DNA of 52,553 bases from CAZUNB01 sp964622235 (GTDB taxonomy: Bacteria; Patescibacteriota; Saccharimonadia; Saccharimonadales; JAGPDM01), in NCBI GenBank assembly GCA_964622235.1, contig CAZUNB010000003.1:1-52553 (forward strand), written 5' to 3'. The number at the start of each line of letters is the position of its first letter. Within the stretch, counting starts at the first letter, position 1. The position numbers and the translations under genes are program-made. This document shows positions 43,566-51,855 of the stretch, piece after piece. Below the pieces are notes generated by a model that was not told the origin of the DNA, made no database searches, and saw only the letters and a program-made list of their open reading frames with translations.

Positions 43566-45056
43566 CTAGACATTACCTTCCAGCTGCATTGGTTCACCGC
43601 CAAGCATGTCGAGAACTTTATCTTGTATTAGGGGAGCTTCCGGCATAGCTTTATCGACTTCAATAATTTCCAATCGAACGTCTCCATCGATTTCATTGCG
43701 TAAAATATCTAGTAATTTCTGCTGGTTAGTACTATTTTCTACTTGACGACGGTTGAATGAGTAGCTGAAACCAAGTTTTACAAGATTTTCTTTCTTATCA
43801 TATTCGAACTCTGCAAGCCGTAGTACTGCACTGAGTGGTTTGTAGTCTTTCTTGACGACGCCGATAATTTTATCCCAAAGATTTTTATCAACTAAGTTAG
43901 TTTTAATTGTAGTTTTTGGTTTTTCAGTTGAGACTGTTGATTTGCTGTTTGATGGTCGTGGTCTAACGGGCTCGGTTGGCTTCATCATATCTGGTTTCTT
44001 GTCTTGTACTGGTTGTAGTGGGCGATCGCTTGCGGGCTGAATGTTTTCTTGTTTAGCTCGATTTTTCTCTGAAATAATGGTTGAACCTACTTCATCTCCC
44101 GGCCTAGAAAACTGCTGTGCCGCTTGGATTAATAGTACTTCCAGAAGTAGCTCGGTGTTAGCAGAATTGCTAGATTCAAGCACAGCCTTGATGTTCTCAA
44201 GTGCAATTTTATCAGTTTTAGCCTTGATGTTATGATTAAGCCAATAGCGAGCAATTTGCTCAGCCAGTAATTCAGCTTGTGCGCCCTGGGAAATAGCTTG
44301 ATTATAGACTGACAATGCGGCAACTGTGTTGCCTTTTAACACATTTTCAGTGATGTCTCCAAGCAGTTGCTTGCTAGCAAGACCAAGTGTCTGCAGCACG
44401 TTACTCGCGTTAACTATTTGACCACTATCAGCAACCTGCTCAAATATTGAAAGTGCATCGCGTGCACTACCACGAGCCCGCTCAGCTAGCAGTTCAGCCG
44501 CATCATCATCAATCGCAATGTTCTCGTTTTTTGCAATTTCAAGAATATGTTTTTTCAGAAATAAAACTGGAATCTCTCTGAATGAAAAGCGCTGTGTCCT
44601 AGAAATGATTGTATCTGGAACTTTATGTACTTCAGTCGTGGCAAGGATGAAAACCAGATGCTCGGGAGGTTCTTCTATGATTTTTAACAGAGCATTAAAA
44701 GCTGCTGGACTGAGCATGTGGACTTCGTCGATTATGTAAACCTTGTATTTCGAAATTGCAGGTGTTATGTAAGCTTTTTCACGCATATCACGAATGTCAT
44801 CCACGCTACCATGGCTTGCAGCATCAATCTCAATGATATCAATATCTTCGGGTGCAGCCCCAGAATATTCAAGTCCGTTTATCTCATGAGCAATAATACG
44901 AGCGATACTAGTTTTGCCAACGCCTCGAGGTCCAGTAAAAAGATAGGCGTGAGAAATTTGTTCTCGTTTAATAGCGGCTTTTAAGACATCGGTAATATGT
45001 TGTTGTCCGATAATAGTATCCAAATTTTTTGAACGATACTTCTGGTAAAATGCCAC
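43566..45056 (-). CDS. dnaX: DNA polymerase III subunit gamma/tau without zinc finger
   Basis: 496 aa from a GTG at 45056 (reads as MAFYQKYRSKNLDTIIGQ) with GGAG six bases upstream; a longer frame to 45155 has no such support. Walker A FTGPRGVGKTSIARI is near 40-54, Walker B KVYIIDEVHMLS, sensor 1 VFILATTEVHKVPDTIISRT. In common DnaX a four-Cys zinc module lies between the Walker A helix and LIEIDAAS; here NGLEYSGAAPEDIDIIEIDA joins them with no cysteine. A Pro/Lys-rich linker (residues 345-400) precedes a C-terminal domain that may bind polymerase. Confidence 0.95.
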   Translation of the reverse strand: MAFYQKYRSKNLDTIIGQQHITDVLKAAIKREQISHAYLFTGPRGVGKTSIARIIAHEINGLEYSGAAPEDIDIIEIDAASHGSVDDIRDMREKAYITPAISKYKVYIIDEVHMLSPAAFNALLKIIEEPPEHLVFILATTEVHKVPDTIISRTQRFSFREIPVLFLKKHILEIAKNENIAIDDDAAELLAERARGSARDALSIFEQVADSGQIVNASNVLQTLGLASKQLLGDITENVLKGNTVAALSVYNQAISQGAQAELLAEQIARYWLNHNIKAKTDKIALENIKAVLESSNSANTELLLEVLLIQAAQQFSRPGDEVGSTIISEKNRAKQENIQPASDRPLQPVQDKKPDMMKPTEPVRPRPSNSKSTVSTEKPKTTIKTNLVDKNLWDKIIGVVKKDYKPLSAVLRLAEFEYDKKENLVKLGFSYSFNRRQVENSTNQQKLLDILRNEIDGDVRLEIIEVDKAMPEAPLIQDKVLDMLGGEPMQLEGNV

Positions 45057-45209
45057 TAGAAACTCCTCTTCTTGTACGTCAGTATAGCAAATTTTCTTTG
45101 ATTTCGCTTGAGCGATAGCTATTAGAATCTTCCGCAAATTGACAAAAACTCTCAAGACTGCTAGAGTTCATTAGTTATTACTAATAAAACAAAGAACTAG
45201 GTATGTGAC

Positions 45210-45719
45210 ATGGCAGAATTAGCAGATAAGCAAATAAAGCGGCTGCGATCATTGATCGACGAGGCTGAAACCAGTCTAGCGGCAGCAAAAGAATTATTAA
45301 TCAGTTTGGTCGGAGAAGATGATCAATTCGACGGTGTAAAGCCTCAAGAAGTGCGTGGCAAAGTGCTCGAAGGTGTCTTTGAGGGTCGTAGTATGCTCGG
45401 ACCCGACGGCAAAAACTATCCAGTTCCAGCAAATTATGCATCGAAGTCCAAGCTTGTCCAAGGAGATGTTCTTAAACTAACGATCCAAGATGACGGTTCC
45501 TTCCTCTATAAACAAATAGGTCCAGTTCCTCGTAAGACTCTTGTTGGTGTATTGAAACAAAAAGATGGACAGTTTTTTGTCGAGGTTGGCAGCACTAACT
45601 ACAGTGTACTATTGGCTAGCGTGACGTATTTCAAACTCGAGCTTGGTGATCAAGTCAGTGTTGTTGTTCCAGAAGAAGACCCAGAAGCCGAATGGGCAGC
45701 CATCGAAGCAGCTTTGTAA
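45210..45719 (+). CDS. Conserved hypothetical protein, coiled coil plus beta domain
   Basis: 169 aa, start with TAGGT nine bases upstream. Residues 3-38 form a charged helix (DKQIKRLRSLIDEAETSLAA). The rest is a beta-rich domain with MLGPDGKNYPVPANYASKSK, GDVLKLTIQDDGSFLYKQIG and RKTLVGVLKQKDGQFFVEVG. I believe such proteins are common in CPR genomes (DGKxYPVPxNYASKSKLVxGD) and remain without function, but this is from memory. It is divergent from dnaX with 153 bases between starts. Confidence 0.75.
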   Translation: MAELADKQIKRLRSLIDEAETSLAAAKELLISLVGEDDQFDGVKPQEVRGKVLEGVFEGRSMLGPDGKNYPVPANYASKSKLVQGDVLKLTIQDDGSFLYKQIGPVPRKTLVGVLKQKDGQFFVEVGSTNYSVLLASVTYFKLELGDQVSVVVPEEDPEAEWAAIEAAL

Positions 45720-45770
45720 TTATTTTACTTTTATTAGATAATTAGTTATTATTTAGTATTGAACCTACCT

Positions 45771-46126
45771 TTGGATATATGGGAACCAGATATTGAATCC
45801 GAAGTGCCCGCAAGAGTAGAGTCTCCCGCAGACCAAGATTCTACTCTTCGAAGAACAGCAGCCGTAGCGACAAGTTTCCTAGCAATTACTGGTATTCTCA
45901 CCTTTAATAGTCTTTCTTAACCCGGGCCCGACAGACCGCCAACGCTTGTATGTTCTAGGCTATTAAATCCGGGAGAATCACCGCATTCATTAGCAGAACA
46001 GTCCCCATTTGGCAAGGATAGGCAGACCATGGTAGTAAATACCCAATTTTTGAGTCCAGATACTACTCTAAACTCGATCGGTTGGGGTAGCACTAACGAC
46101 GATGAATTTTTACCCTCGGGGGAATC
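45771..46126 (+). pseudogene. Disrupted 5' part of a secreted-protein gene
   Basis: A frame from a TTG at 45771 reads LDIWEPDIESEVPARVES, then a membrane anchor RRTAAVATSFLAITGILTFN and SLS, and stops at TAA 45918-45920. The same frame reopens at once (PGPDRPPTLVCSRLLNPGES) and goes on through FLSPDTTLNSIGWGSTNDDE to PSGES at 46126. At GGGGG (46118-46122) one extra G would join it to the intact frame at 46127. One nonsense change and one lost base thus separate these pieces from a single gene with the next entry. No ATG with a ribosome site is seen at the 5' end. Confidence 0.5.
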
Positions 46127-46948
46127 ATGTTTAATCTTCAAAGCCCTAGTTCAGTTTGTGAGCAATTTCTACCCATTACCTCAAACCCAGATATGCTTAA
46201 GTTCCCTACGCTAGAGGCAATGTCTAGAATTTTAAACGCAACGATTGCTGTTAGAAGTGAATCTCAAGAAAATAGTGCAGGTAGTGCGAGAATCTGCACC
46301 GGAATAGCTCTTGATAAATTAATACTCGTTGTCCCTGGATCGAATACAGATAAAACTGTTGAATATTGTGGAGACGTCGGTATAGCCGAAGATTCTTACG
46401 GAAAAATAATGAAAACAACACTTTATAGCGGAAACATCTCTAACGATGTGTATTCTGTTTCCGGCAACTTCAAGCCAGCGAGAATAAATATAGGTAATGA
46501 TATTAGCCAAGGTGATGTATTAATATACTCCGGGTACAACGACCTCGGTCAGCGAGTATATAGACGAGTGATGGTTGCGGGTCTTGATGAAAATGGTCAG
46601 TACACCCTAGTTGTGAATGTTGATGAGGTAGCACCTGGTGAAACAGTAGAAAACACTGCTGATTTATTTGGAAACGGTGGAGGATTGTTCGATTTCGAAG
46701 GTAACTTTATTACGCTGCTGGGTGGTAGCTATGGCAAAATAGATCCATTGAATATTTATAATCAAGAACATTTGCAAGAAATATCTGAATATAACGACTC
46801 CGTAAACGATCACATTAATAAAATTGGTTTTGAAAATTTAGGGCTAAAAGATACTAGTTATTGGCGGTTCATTACATTTGCAAAGTTCACACCTGAAGAG
46901 CTTGCTGCTCTTCCCCGGATTCAAGTTATCACGACAGTTGGTGGTTGA
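46127..46948 (+). CDS. Unknown protein, probable 3' part of the disrupted secreted-protein gene
   Basis: 273 aa as read from the ATG at 46127, which has GGGGGAA just upstream and so may still be translated. No signal peptide. The body is beta-rich: SARICTGIALDKLILVVPGS, DVYSVSGNFKPARINIGNDI, RRVMVAGLDENGQYTLVVNV. The C-terminus is helical and then ends PRIQVITTVGG. Three to four cysteines suggest an exported fold. I recognise no family. The upstream fragments supply a likely membrane anchor. A bidirectional terminator follows 12 bases after the stop. Confidence 0.6.
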   Translation: MFNLQSPSSVCEQFLPITSNPDMLKFPTLEAMSRILNATIAVRSESQENSAGSARICTGIALDKLILVVPGSNTDKTVEYCGDVGIAEDSYGKIMKTTLYSGNISNDVYSVSGNFKPARINIGNDISQGDVLIYSGYNDLGQRVYRRVMVAGLDENGQYTLVVNVDEVAPGETVENTADLFGNGGGLFDFEGNFITLLGGSYGKIDPLNIYNQEHLQEISEYNDSVNDHINKIGFENLGLKDTSYWRFITFAKFTPEELAALPRIQVITTVGG

Positions 46949-46959
46949 ATTTAATAATT

Positions 46960-46988
46960 AAAAAGACCCTGACAATCAGGGCCTTTTT
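46960..46988. terminator. Bidirectional terminator
   Basis: AAAAAGACCCTGA (46960-46972), loop CAA, TCAGGGCCTTTTT (46976-46988), with a single A-C mismatch and T-runs on both strands. It separates the plus-strand orphan from rplL. Confidence 0.85.
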
Positions 46989-47004
46989 AATTGAACTGTA
47001 TGAA

Positions 47005-47424
47005 CTAAGCTAGTTCGACAGTTGCACCAGCAGCTTCAAGAGCTTTCTTGGCTTCAGTAGCATCGTCTTTGTTCTGCTTCTCTTTAACAGTCTTAGGTGC
47101 GCCTTCGACCATAGCTTTAGCTTCACCGAGACCAAGACCCGTTAGTTCTTTAACAGCTTTGATCACTGCAACTTTTTGACTTCCAGCGTCTTTGAGGATG
47201 ACGTCAAACTCAGTTTGCTCGTCTTCATCAGCGGCAGCATCACCAGCAGGTGCAGCAGCCATTGCCATTGCAGGTGCGGCAGCACTTACGCCGAAATGAT
47301 CTTCAAGTACACTTACAAGCTCTGAAAGATCAAGAACTGATAGTTCTTCGATTTCTTTAACTAGTTTTGCAAACTTTTTTGGGATTTCTTTTTTGTCTTC
47401 TGTCTTAGGTGCTTCGTCAGCCAT
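47005..47424 (-). CDS. rplL: 50S ribosomal protein L7/L12
   Basis: 139 aa, about 15 longer than usual owing to an N-terminal charged lead (MADEAPKTEDKKEIPKKF). The N-terminal dimerisation helices, an Ala-rich hinge (AAAPAMAMAAAPAGDAAADE) and the C-terminal domain (EFDVILKDAGSQKVAVIKAV, ELTGLGLGEAKAMVEGAPK) are all clear. It forms the stalk that recruits translation factors. AAGGAG lies upstream of the ATG. It is downstream of rplJ with 44 bases between, in the conserved order. Confidence 0.97.
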   Translation of the reverse strand: MADEAPKTEDKKEIPKKFAKLVKEIEELSVLDLSELVSVLEDHFGVSAAAPAMAMAAAPAGDAAADEDEQTEFDVILKDAGSQKVAVIKAVKELTGLGLGEAKAMVEGAPKTVKEKQNKDDATEAKKALEAAGATVELA

Positions 47425-47468
47425 TCTAAAACTCCTTCTTGTATGTAATTATTAAATATTTTGTAAAC

Positions 47469-47999
47469 TTATGAAATTGCGTCTTTTCGTGCATTAAGTA
47501 CGTTGTTAAGACCGCGAATATTGCCAGCTAGAACGCTAACAAAACCACTAAGTGGTGCTGCAATTGTTCCAACTAACTGGCCACGTAGTACATCTTTGCT
47601 TGGTAGCTCACTCAATTGTTTGATCTGAGCACCATCAAAGGCGTCGCCATTAGCATTAACGCCACCGATTAGCTCGAGCTGTGGGTGCTCTTTTGCGAAT
47701 CGTGCAAGCACTTGAGCTGGAGCTACTTCGTCACTAAGACCAATAGCTATTGCTAGCTGACCTTTCAGCATTGAGCTGTCAACGTCTTTTAGTTTGTCGT
47801 CAGCTGCAAATGCTCGTTTAACGAGTCGGTTCTTTGCAACCTTGATCACGACATCTTCCGCTCGTGCAGCACGTCGCAGCGTTTGCATTTCGGCAACGGT
47901 CAAACCAGAGTAGTTTGCTACGACGGTCATTTTTGACTGAGCTAAAATATCAGATACGCCAGAAATGATTTCTTCTTTTTTCTTTCGGGTAATTGCCAT
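47469..47999 (-). CDS. rplJ: 50S ribosomal protein L10
   Basis: 176 aa. The N-terminal rRNA-binding domain has VVANYSGLTVAEMQTLRRAA, KVAKNRLVKRAF and GQLAIAIGLSDEVAPAQVLA; the C-terminal helix that holds L7/L12 dimers is present. AAGGTGAAAGGAA precedes the ATG at 47999. The gene is under the control of a leader with an attenuator (48040-48170). L10 or the L10-L12 complex should bind that leader when not in ribosomes. Confidence 0.96.
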   Translation of the reverse strand: MAITRKKKEEIISGVSDILAQSKMTVVANYSGLTVAEMQTLRRAARAEDVVIKVAKNRLVKRAFAADDKLKDVDSSMLKGQLAIAIGLSDEVAPAQVLARFAKEHPQLELIGGVNANGDAFDGAQIKQLSELPSKDVLRGQLVGTIAAPLSGFVSVLAGNIRGLNNVLNARKDAIS

Positions 48000-48039
48000 T
48001 ATTTATTTCCTTTCACCTTATTAGTTTTTCTTTAGCTAA

Positions 48040-48074
48040 AACAAAAAGTCTTTGGCTTTTGTTCACCAAAGACT
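48040..48074 (-). terminator. Attenuator hairpin ahead of rplJ
   Basis: On the minus strand AGTCTTTGG (48074-48066), a ten-base loop, CCAAAGACT (48055-48047), then a T-run (48046 down). A strong intrinsic terminator placed between the L10 leader and the rplJ start. Confidence 0.85.
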
Positions 48075-48075
48075 A

Positions 48076-48168
48076 AAACGAGTGTATTATCACAAAACAA
48101 ACAGTGACTGTTCGTTCGTCCTCGGTAGCGAATTAAGCATTTCTGCAGCTACTGTCTTCGATAAAACT
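48076..48168 (-). promoter_or_regulatory. Ribosomal protein L10 leader
   Basis: The minus strand around 48160-48120 reads GACAGTAGCTGCAG, then CTTAAT, then CGCTACCGAGG, close to the known L10-leader core in which GACAG...CTTAAT...CTACCGAGG forms a kink-turn-like L10 site. It is placed right after a promoter and directly before the attenuator. This is the standard autoregulation arrangement of rplJL. Confidence 0.8.
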
Positions 48169-48174
48169 ATTATT

Positions 48175-48203
48175 ATAGTATGCTAAATATCAACTATCGT
48201 CAA
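48175..48203 (-). promoter_or_regulatory. Promoter of rplJ-rplL
   Basis: On the minus strand TTGACG (48203-48198), 17 bases, TACTAT (48180-48175). The -35 overlaps the last codons of the orphan gene at 48200-48940. Transcription should begin near 48168, at the L10 leader. Confidence 0.65.
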
Positions 48204-48940
48204 GAGCCTCGCTGTATTTTATCTGCTATTCCAATAACTACAGCCGCCGCTATCGCAGTCACACCCATCGCTTTATTTCTTTCACTTTCGAATATACCAC
48301 TATCAAGCTCAAAGGTATCATATAGTGAATCGTCCCATCTCTCGCCTAGGTGTAAACCTCTTTTGTATTCAGGAAAATCTGTACCTTTCCTTCGCCATCC
48401 ATGGGAATGATGATAAGGTGGTAGGAGCAACTGGGTATTTACATATTCTGGAGGAACAGCTATCCCACCCAGACCTTTAAAAAGTACGCCAACTTTTCTG
48501 TTATCATTATGAGGAAGAACATCCTCCCTGTAATCATCCCTGTCGTCTACAACCTTTAGTATAGAAGTGTCCTCAGTTTGCTCCTTGTTATGTGAGCGAG
48601 AATACATTATTAATGTTGGGACATCTTTGTAGGGTCGCGTGTATTTTTTTAAAAACCCACCACTTGTTGAGAGTATGTAACAATCTAAAATATGCATTGA
48701 AACAGCAAGATGTCCCATTTTTAAGTTTTTAAGTAGCTTCGTATGCTGAGGAGTTAATCTTTCAACTGGTTTAGTGTAAATACCTGTTTGTTCTTCCCAT
48801 CGCGACTGAAGAGATGGCCCTGGACGAACTCCTTGTGTGAATTTATCACTACTTCGCCATTGAAAGTAGGTGGAAATTGCTAATTTAGGACTAATTAATT
48901 CTCTAGTTTGATCTGTTAGATTTAATTGAGCTATAGCCAT
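48200..48940 (-). CDS. Unknown 246-aa protein with C-terminal membrane segment
   Basis: I do not recognise this protein. The start ATG at 48940 lies six bases after the -10 of a consensus promoter, so the RNA is leaderless. The sequence is soluble and rich in Tyr, His and Arg (PPYHHSHGWRRKGTDFPEYK, near 173-192). It has a Cys in HILDCYILSTSGGFL and ends with a probable anchor, AMGVTAIAAAVVIGIADKI, before the tail QRGS. The overall plan (soluble body, C-terminal anchor, strong leaderless promoter) matches the orphan at 12048. No neighbour explains it. Confidence 0.7.
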   Translation of the reverse strand: MAIAQLNLTDQTRELISPKLAISTYFQWRSSDKFTQGVRPGPSLQSRWEEQTGIYTKPVERLTPQHTKLLKNLKMGHLAVSMHILDCYILSTSGGFLKKYTRPYKDVPTLIMYSRSHNKEQTEDTSILKVVDDRDDYREDVLPHNDNRKVGVLFKGLGGIAVPPEYVNTQLLLPPYHHSHGWRRKGTDFPEYKRGLHLGERWDDSLYDTFELDSGIFESERNKAMGVTAIAAAVVIGIADKIQRGS

Positions 48941-48946
48941 ATTTAT

Positions 48947-48975
48947 ATTATAATAAATAAACTACTATCTGTCAA
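48947..48975 (-). promoter_or_regulatory. Consensus promoter for a leaderless gene
   Basis: On the minus strand TTGACA (48975-48970), 17 bases, TATAAT (48952-48947): both hexamers are perfect. Only six bases remain before the ATG at 48940, so the A of the ATG is close to the first transcribed base. Confidence 0.9.
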
Positions 48976-49049
48976 CTATTGATCTATTTAATAACATACA
49001 ATTTATTTATTTATATAACAAATATATTACAGATAGAAATATCAAAAAA

Positions 49050-50534
49050 TCATATAAAGTCTGCGAAAGTGCTTTGATCAACAAGTATCTTGCTAAATCC
49101 ATCCGAAAGGTTTATTTGTATGTTTTCACCTTCGAGCCCAATCATAACGCGTGCGTTATCGCCACCATTGTTGCGGTAGTGAAAAAGACTGATGTTGTAT
49201 CGGTCAGCAATTGATGTTAAGAATTCGTGTAGTGCACCAGGTCGCTCTGGGAAAACAAACTCGAACAAAGTTTCGTCTGTGCCTTCTGGGGCTTTACCAC
49301 CGATCATATGTCTCAAGTGCCGTTTGCTAATTTCATTATCCGTTAAATCTTTAAATCTATAATTATTTTTTTTAAGAGCACCCTCTAGTTTGGATTTATC
49401 TTCAGCCTCATTAAGCAACATACCTACAAAAATATGCGCTTGTTTGACGTCTTGTTTGCGGTAATTAAATTCGCTAATTGAGTAGCCGTTAACGACATTT
49501 TCGACTAAACCACGAAGCGCACCTGGTTTTTCCGGTAATTCGATACTGTAAAGAACTTCTTTGCCGCTACCGACCAATGTGCGTTCGGCGATGAACTGTA
49601 AACGCTCAAAAGTCATATTTGCTCCACTGTTAATAGCAACAATATTCTTATCTTTGATTTTATTTTGTTCTATATAACGTGTAGCACCCGCCATTGCTAG
49701 CGCGCCAGCAGGCTCAACAATTGCCCGTGTATCCTCATAGATATCTTTTATACCGGCACAGATCTCATCAGTCGAAACAGTTATCATTTCGTCAGCATAC
49801 TTCTGGCATAGCTCAAACGAATTATTACCTGGCACTTTGACGGCCACACCATCAGCAAAGATACCAACCCGCTCGAGTTCAGCAATTCGACCTTCTTTGA
49901 TTGAGCGAGTCATGACGTCGCTATCGATTGGCTCAACACCAATAACCTTGCAATCTGGTTTTATGTTCTTAACGTAACTAGCTATTCCAGCTAGTAGTCC
50001 ACCACCACCAACTGGTACAAATACATAGTCAACGTCAGATAGCTGTTCTATGATTTCCTTGCCGACTGTACCCTGTCCAGCAATTACTTCTAGATCATTA
50101 AAAGGATGCACATAGGTCATGTCGCGGCTTTTTTGTAATTCTTTTGCATGTTCGCCTGCATCACTGTAGCTATCTCCAAAAAGCACTACCTCTGCACCAT
50201 ATGAACGAACTGCATCGATTTTGATTTGCGGTGTTGTCGTCGGCATGACGATTGTGGCTTCTATGCCGAGCTTTTGGGCACTAAGAGCAACACCTTGGGC
50301 GTGATTGCCCGCACTGGCAGCTATGACACCAGCTTTTTTCTCCTGATCATTTAGTTGAGCGATTCGGTTATAAGCACCACGAATCTTAAATGATTTTACT
50401 GGCTGCAGGTCTTCTCGTTTGAAATATATTTGATTATCTAACTTGCCAGACAATTTCTTAGCATGATCAAGCGCGGTAATCTTACTGACATCGTAAACCG
50501 AACTATTTTTGATTTGATTTACTATAGAATCCAT
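49050..50534 (-). CDS. ilvA: Threonine ammonia-lyase, biosynthetic type with two ACT domains
   Basis: 494 aa. It turns threonine into 2-oxobutyrate and ammonia, using PLP. SFKIRGAYN holds the PLP Lys; AASAGNHAQGVALSAQ and VPVGGGGLLAGIASYV are the PLP-phosphate and Gly loops. Two ACT domains at the C-terminus (VLYSIELPEKPGALRGLVEN and LFEFVFPERPGALHEFLTSI) point to feedback by isoleucine/valine as in the biosynthetic form. TATAAT at 50549-50544 is nine bases before the ATG, so it has its own promoter besides lying behind ridA. No other branched-chain gene is in the window. Confidence 0.94.
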   Translation of the reverse strand: MDSIVNQIKNSSVYDVSKITALDHAKKLSGKLDNQIYFKREDLQPVKSFKIRGAYNRIAQLNDQEKKAGVIAASAGNHAQGVALSAQKLGIEATIVMPTTTPQIKIDAVRSYGAEVVLFGDSYSDAGEHAKELQKSRDMTYVHPFNDLEVIAGQGTVGKEIIEQLSDVDYVFVPVGGGGLLAGIASYVKNIKPDCKVIGVEPIDSDVMTRSIKEGRIAELERVGIFADGVAVKVPGNNSFELCQKYADEMITVSTDEICAGIKDIYEDTRAIVEPAGALAMAGATRYIEQNKIKDKNIVAINSGANMTFERLQFIAERTLVGSGKEVLYSIELPEKPGALRGLVENVVNGYSISEFNYRKQDVKQAHIFVGMLLNEAEDKSKLEGALKKNNYRFKDLTDNEISKRHLRHMIGGKAPEGTDETLFEFVFPERPGALHEFLTSIADRYNISLFHYRNNGGDNARVMIGLEGENIQINLSDGFSKILVDQSTFADFI

Positions 50535-50595
50535 AAGTTAGCGATTATACTCGGTCTGCTAAGTTTTCGCACATTTTAAATCGATATCAAAAAGA

Positions 50596-50952
50596 TTACG
50601 ATTCCTTGTAGGCAATGGCTTCGATCTCAACTTTTGCATTCACCGGAAGTTCCCCTACGGCAAAAGCAGCTCGTGCCGGTGGATTACTGGTGATATATTC
50701 AGCATAGATTTTATTCACAGGGGCATAGTAGCTGATGTCGTTCAAGTATACAGTCGTTTTGACGACATCATTAAGTGTTAAACCTTCAGTAGCTAGAATT
50801 TCTACAATATTTTCCATTACTCTAACGGTTTGTTCTTGCAAATCATCACTTACTAGCTCGGTTGTTCCTCTTTTGAATCCAACCTGTCCCGAGACATAGT
50901 ATGTATTACCCGCTTTACGAATTAGTGAATATTTTGCTGCGGGTTTACTCAT
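50596..50952 (-). CDS. ridA: RidA/YjgF family enamine-imine deaminase
   Basis: 118 aa. YYVSGQVGF, TVRVMENIVEILATEGLTLN, VVKTTVYLND and the signature PPARAAFAVGELPVNAKVEI are all present; the Arg in PARAAF binds substrate carboxylate. RidA speeds release of ammonia from the reactive enamines that PLP enzymes such as IlvA make. It is 61 bases upstream of ilvA and 30 bases downstream of the oxidoreductase beta gene, with GGAG ahead of its ATG, so it links the two. Confidence 0.95.
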   Translation of the reverse strand: MSKPAAKYSLIRKAGNTYYVSGQVGFKRGTTELVSDDLQEQTVRVMENIVEILATEGLTLNDVVKTTVYLNDISYYAPVNKIYAEYITSNPPARAAFAVGELPVNAKVEIEAIAYKES

Positions 50953-50982
50953 TTGATATCTCCAATTATTATGTATTATTTC

Positions 50983-51855
50983 TTATAATAACACTTCTGA
51001 TATCAAATTTGTTTTTACGCCTTCTCGTTGTTGCTGCTTAGCCATAAAATCAGGCATATCTTCACGTTGATATAAAACACCAATAGCGATTTTTTTAGTA
51101 AGGTCGTTCGCAATGTGTCTGGCCTGCTCAAGATTAGTTTTATCGTAGTCTTTGATGTCACTAATATCGAAAGCTCGTTCCATGTACCACATGTGAGGCG
51201 TAGCTTTGTTAAACGTCGGACAAGCTTGCATTACTTCGATAACCGAAAAGCCTTTGTGCTGCATGCCTTTACGAATGACATTGGTCATGTGTCCGACATG
51301 GCCAGAGTAACTACGACCATAGAAGCTTGGTTTTAGTGACATGACGAGCTGAGAGACATTGAGCTGCTCAGCTGTCGTTCCATAGGGAGAAACTTTCATA
51401 GGAACGCCGTCTGGTGTAGCAGGACTGGCTTGCCCGGTAGTCAATCCATAGTTGTAGTTGTTGTGCAGGATGAAAGTAACATTGTAGTTGGTGCGAATAG
51501 CGTGTACAAAGTGACTAATACCTTCACCAAGCGTCGCGCCGTCGCCTGCAAATGCAAGCACCGGCACATCTTCATTCGCAATACTAGCACCGCAAGCAAA
51601 CGGTATCACGCGTCCGTGGAGTCCTTTGAATCTGTATCCAGAAATTTTGTCAGCACCGTTGCTGTTGCAACCAATATCAAAAGCCAACAAAACTTCATGG
51701 GGTTTTTTATTTTCTTGAGTTAGGGCATTCTTAACAGCGCCAAATATCCCGTAATTTCCGCAGTTCGTACACCAAGTGTAGAGGTTTTTACTAGCAAAAC
51801 TAGCGCGAGTTCCTGGATCGCAGTCGTCTAGTGATGGGCAGCTTCCACAACTCAT
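50983..51855 (-). CDS. 2-oxoacid:ferredoxin oxidoreductase, beta subunit
   Basis: 290 aa, the thiamine-diphosphate-binding subunit. An N-terminal Cys-rich stretch (MSCGSCPSLDDCDPG) is followed by the family's WCTNCGNYGIFGAVKNAL and DIGCNSNGADKISGYRFKG. GLHGRVIPFACGASIANED and AFAGDGATLGEGISHFVHAI hold the TPP-Mg site, then FILHNNYNYGLTTGQASPAT. It carries out oxidative decarboxylation of a 2-oxoacid to acyl-CoA with reduction of ferredoxin. Which 2-oxoacid is used cannot be read from the sequence. It begins in a four-base overlap with the alpha gene. Confidence 0.9.
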   Translation of the reverse strand: MSCGSCPSLDDCDPGTRASFASKNLYTWCTNCGNYGIFGAVKNALTQENKKPHEVLLAFDIGCNSNGADKISGYRFKGLHGRVIPFACGASIANEDVPVLAFAGDGATLGEGISHFVHAIRTNYNVTFILHNNYNYGLTTGQASPATPDGVPMKVSPYGTTAEQLNVSQLVMSLKPSFYGRSYSGHVGHMTNVIRKGMQHKGFSVIEVMQACPTFNKATPHMWYMERAFDISDIKDYDKTNLEQARHIANDLTKKIAIGVLYQREDMPDFMAKQQQREGVKTNLISEVLL

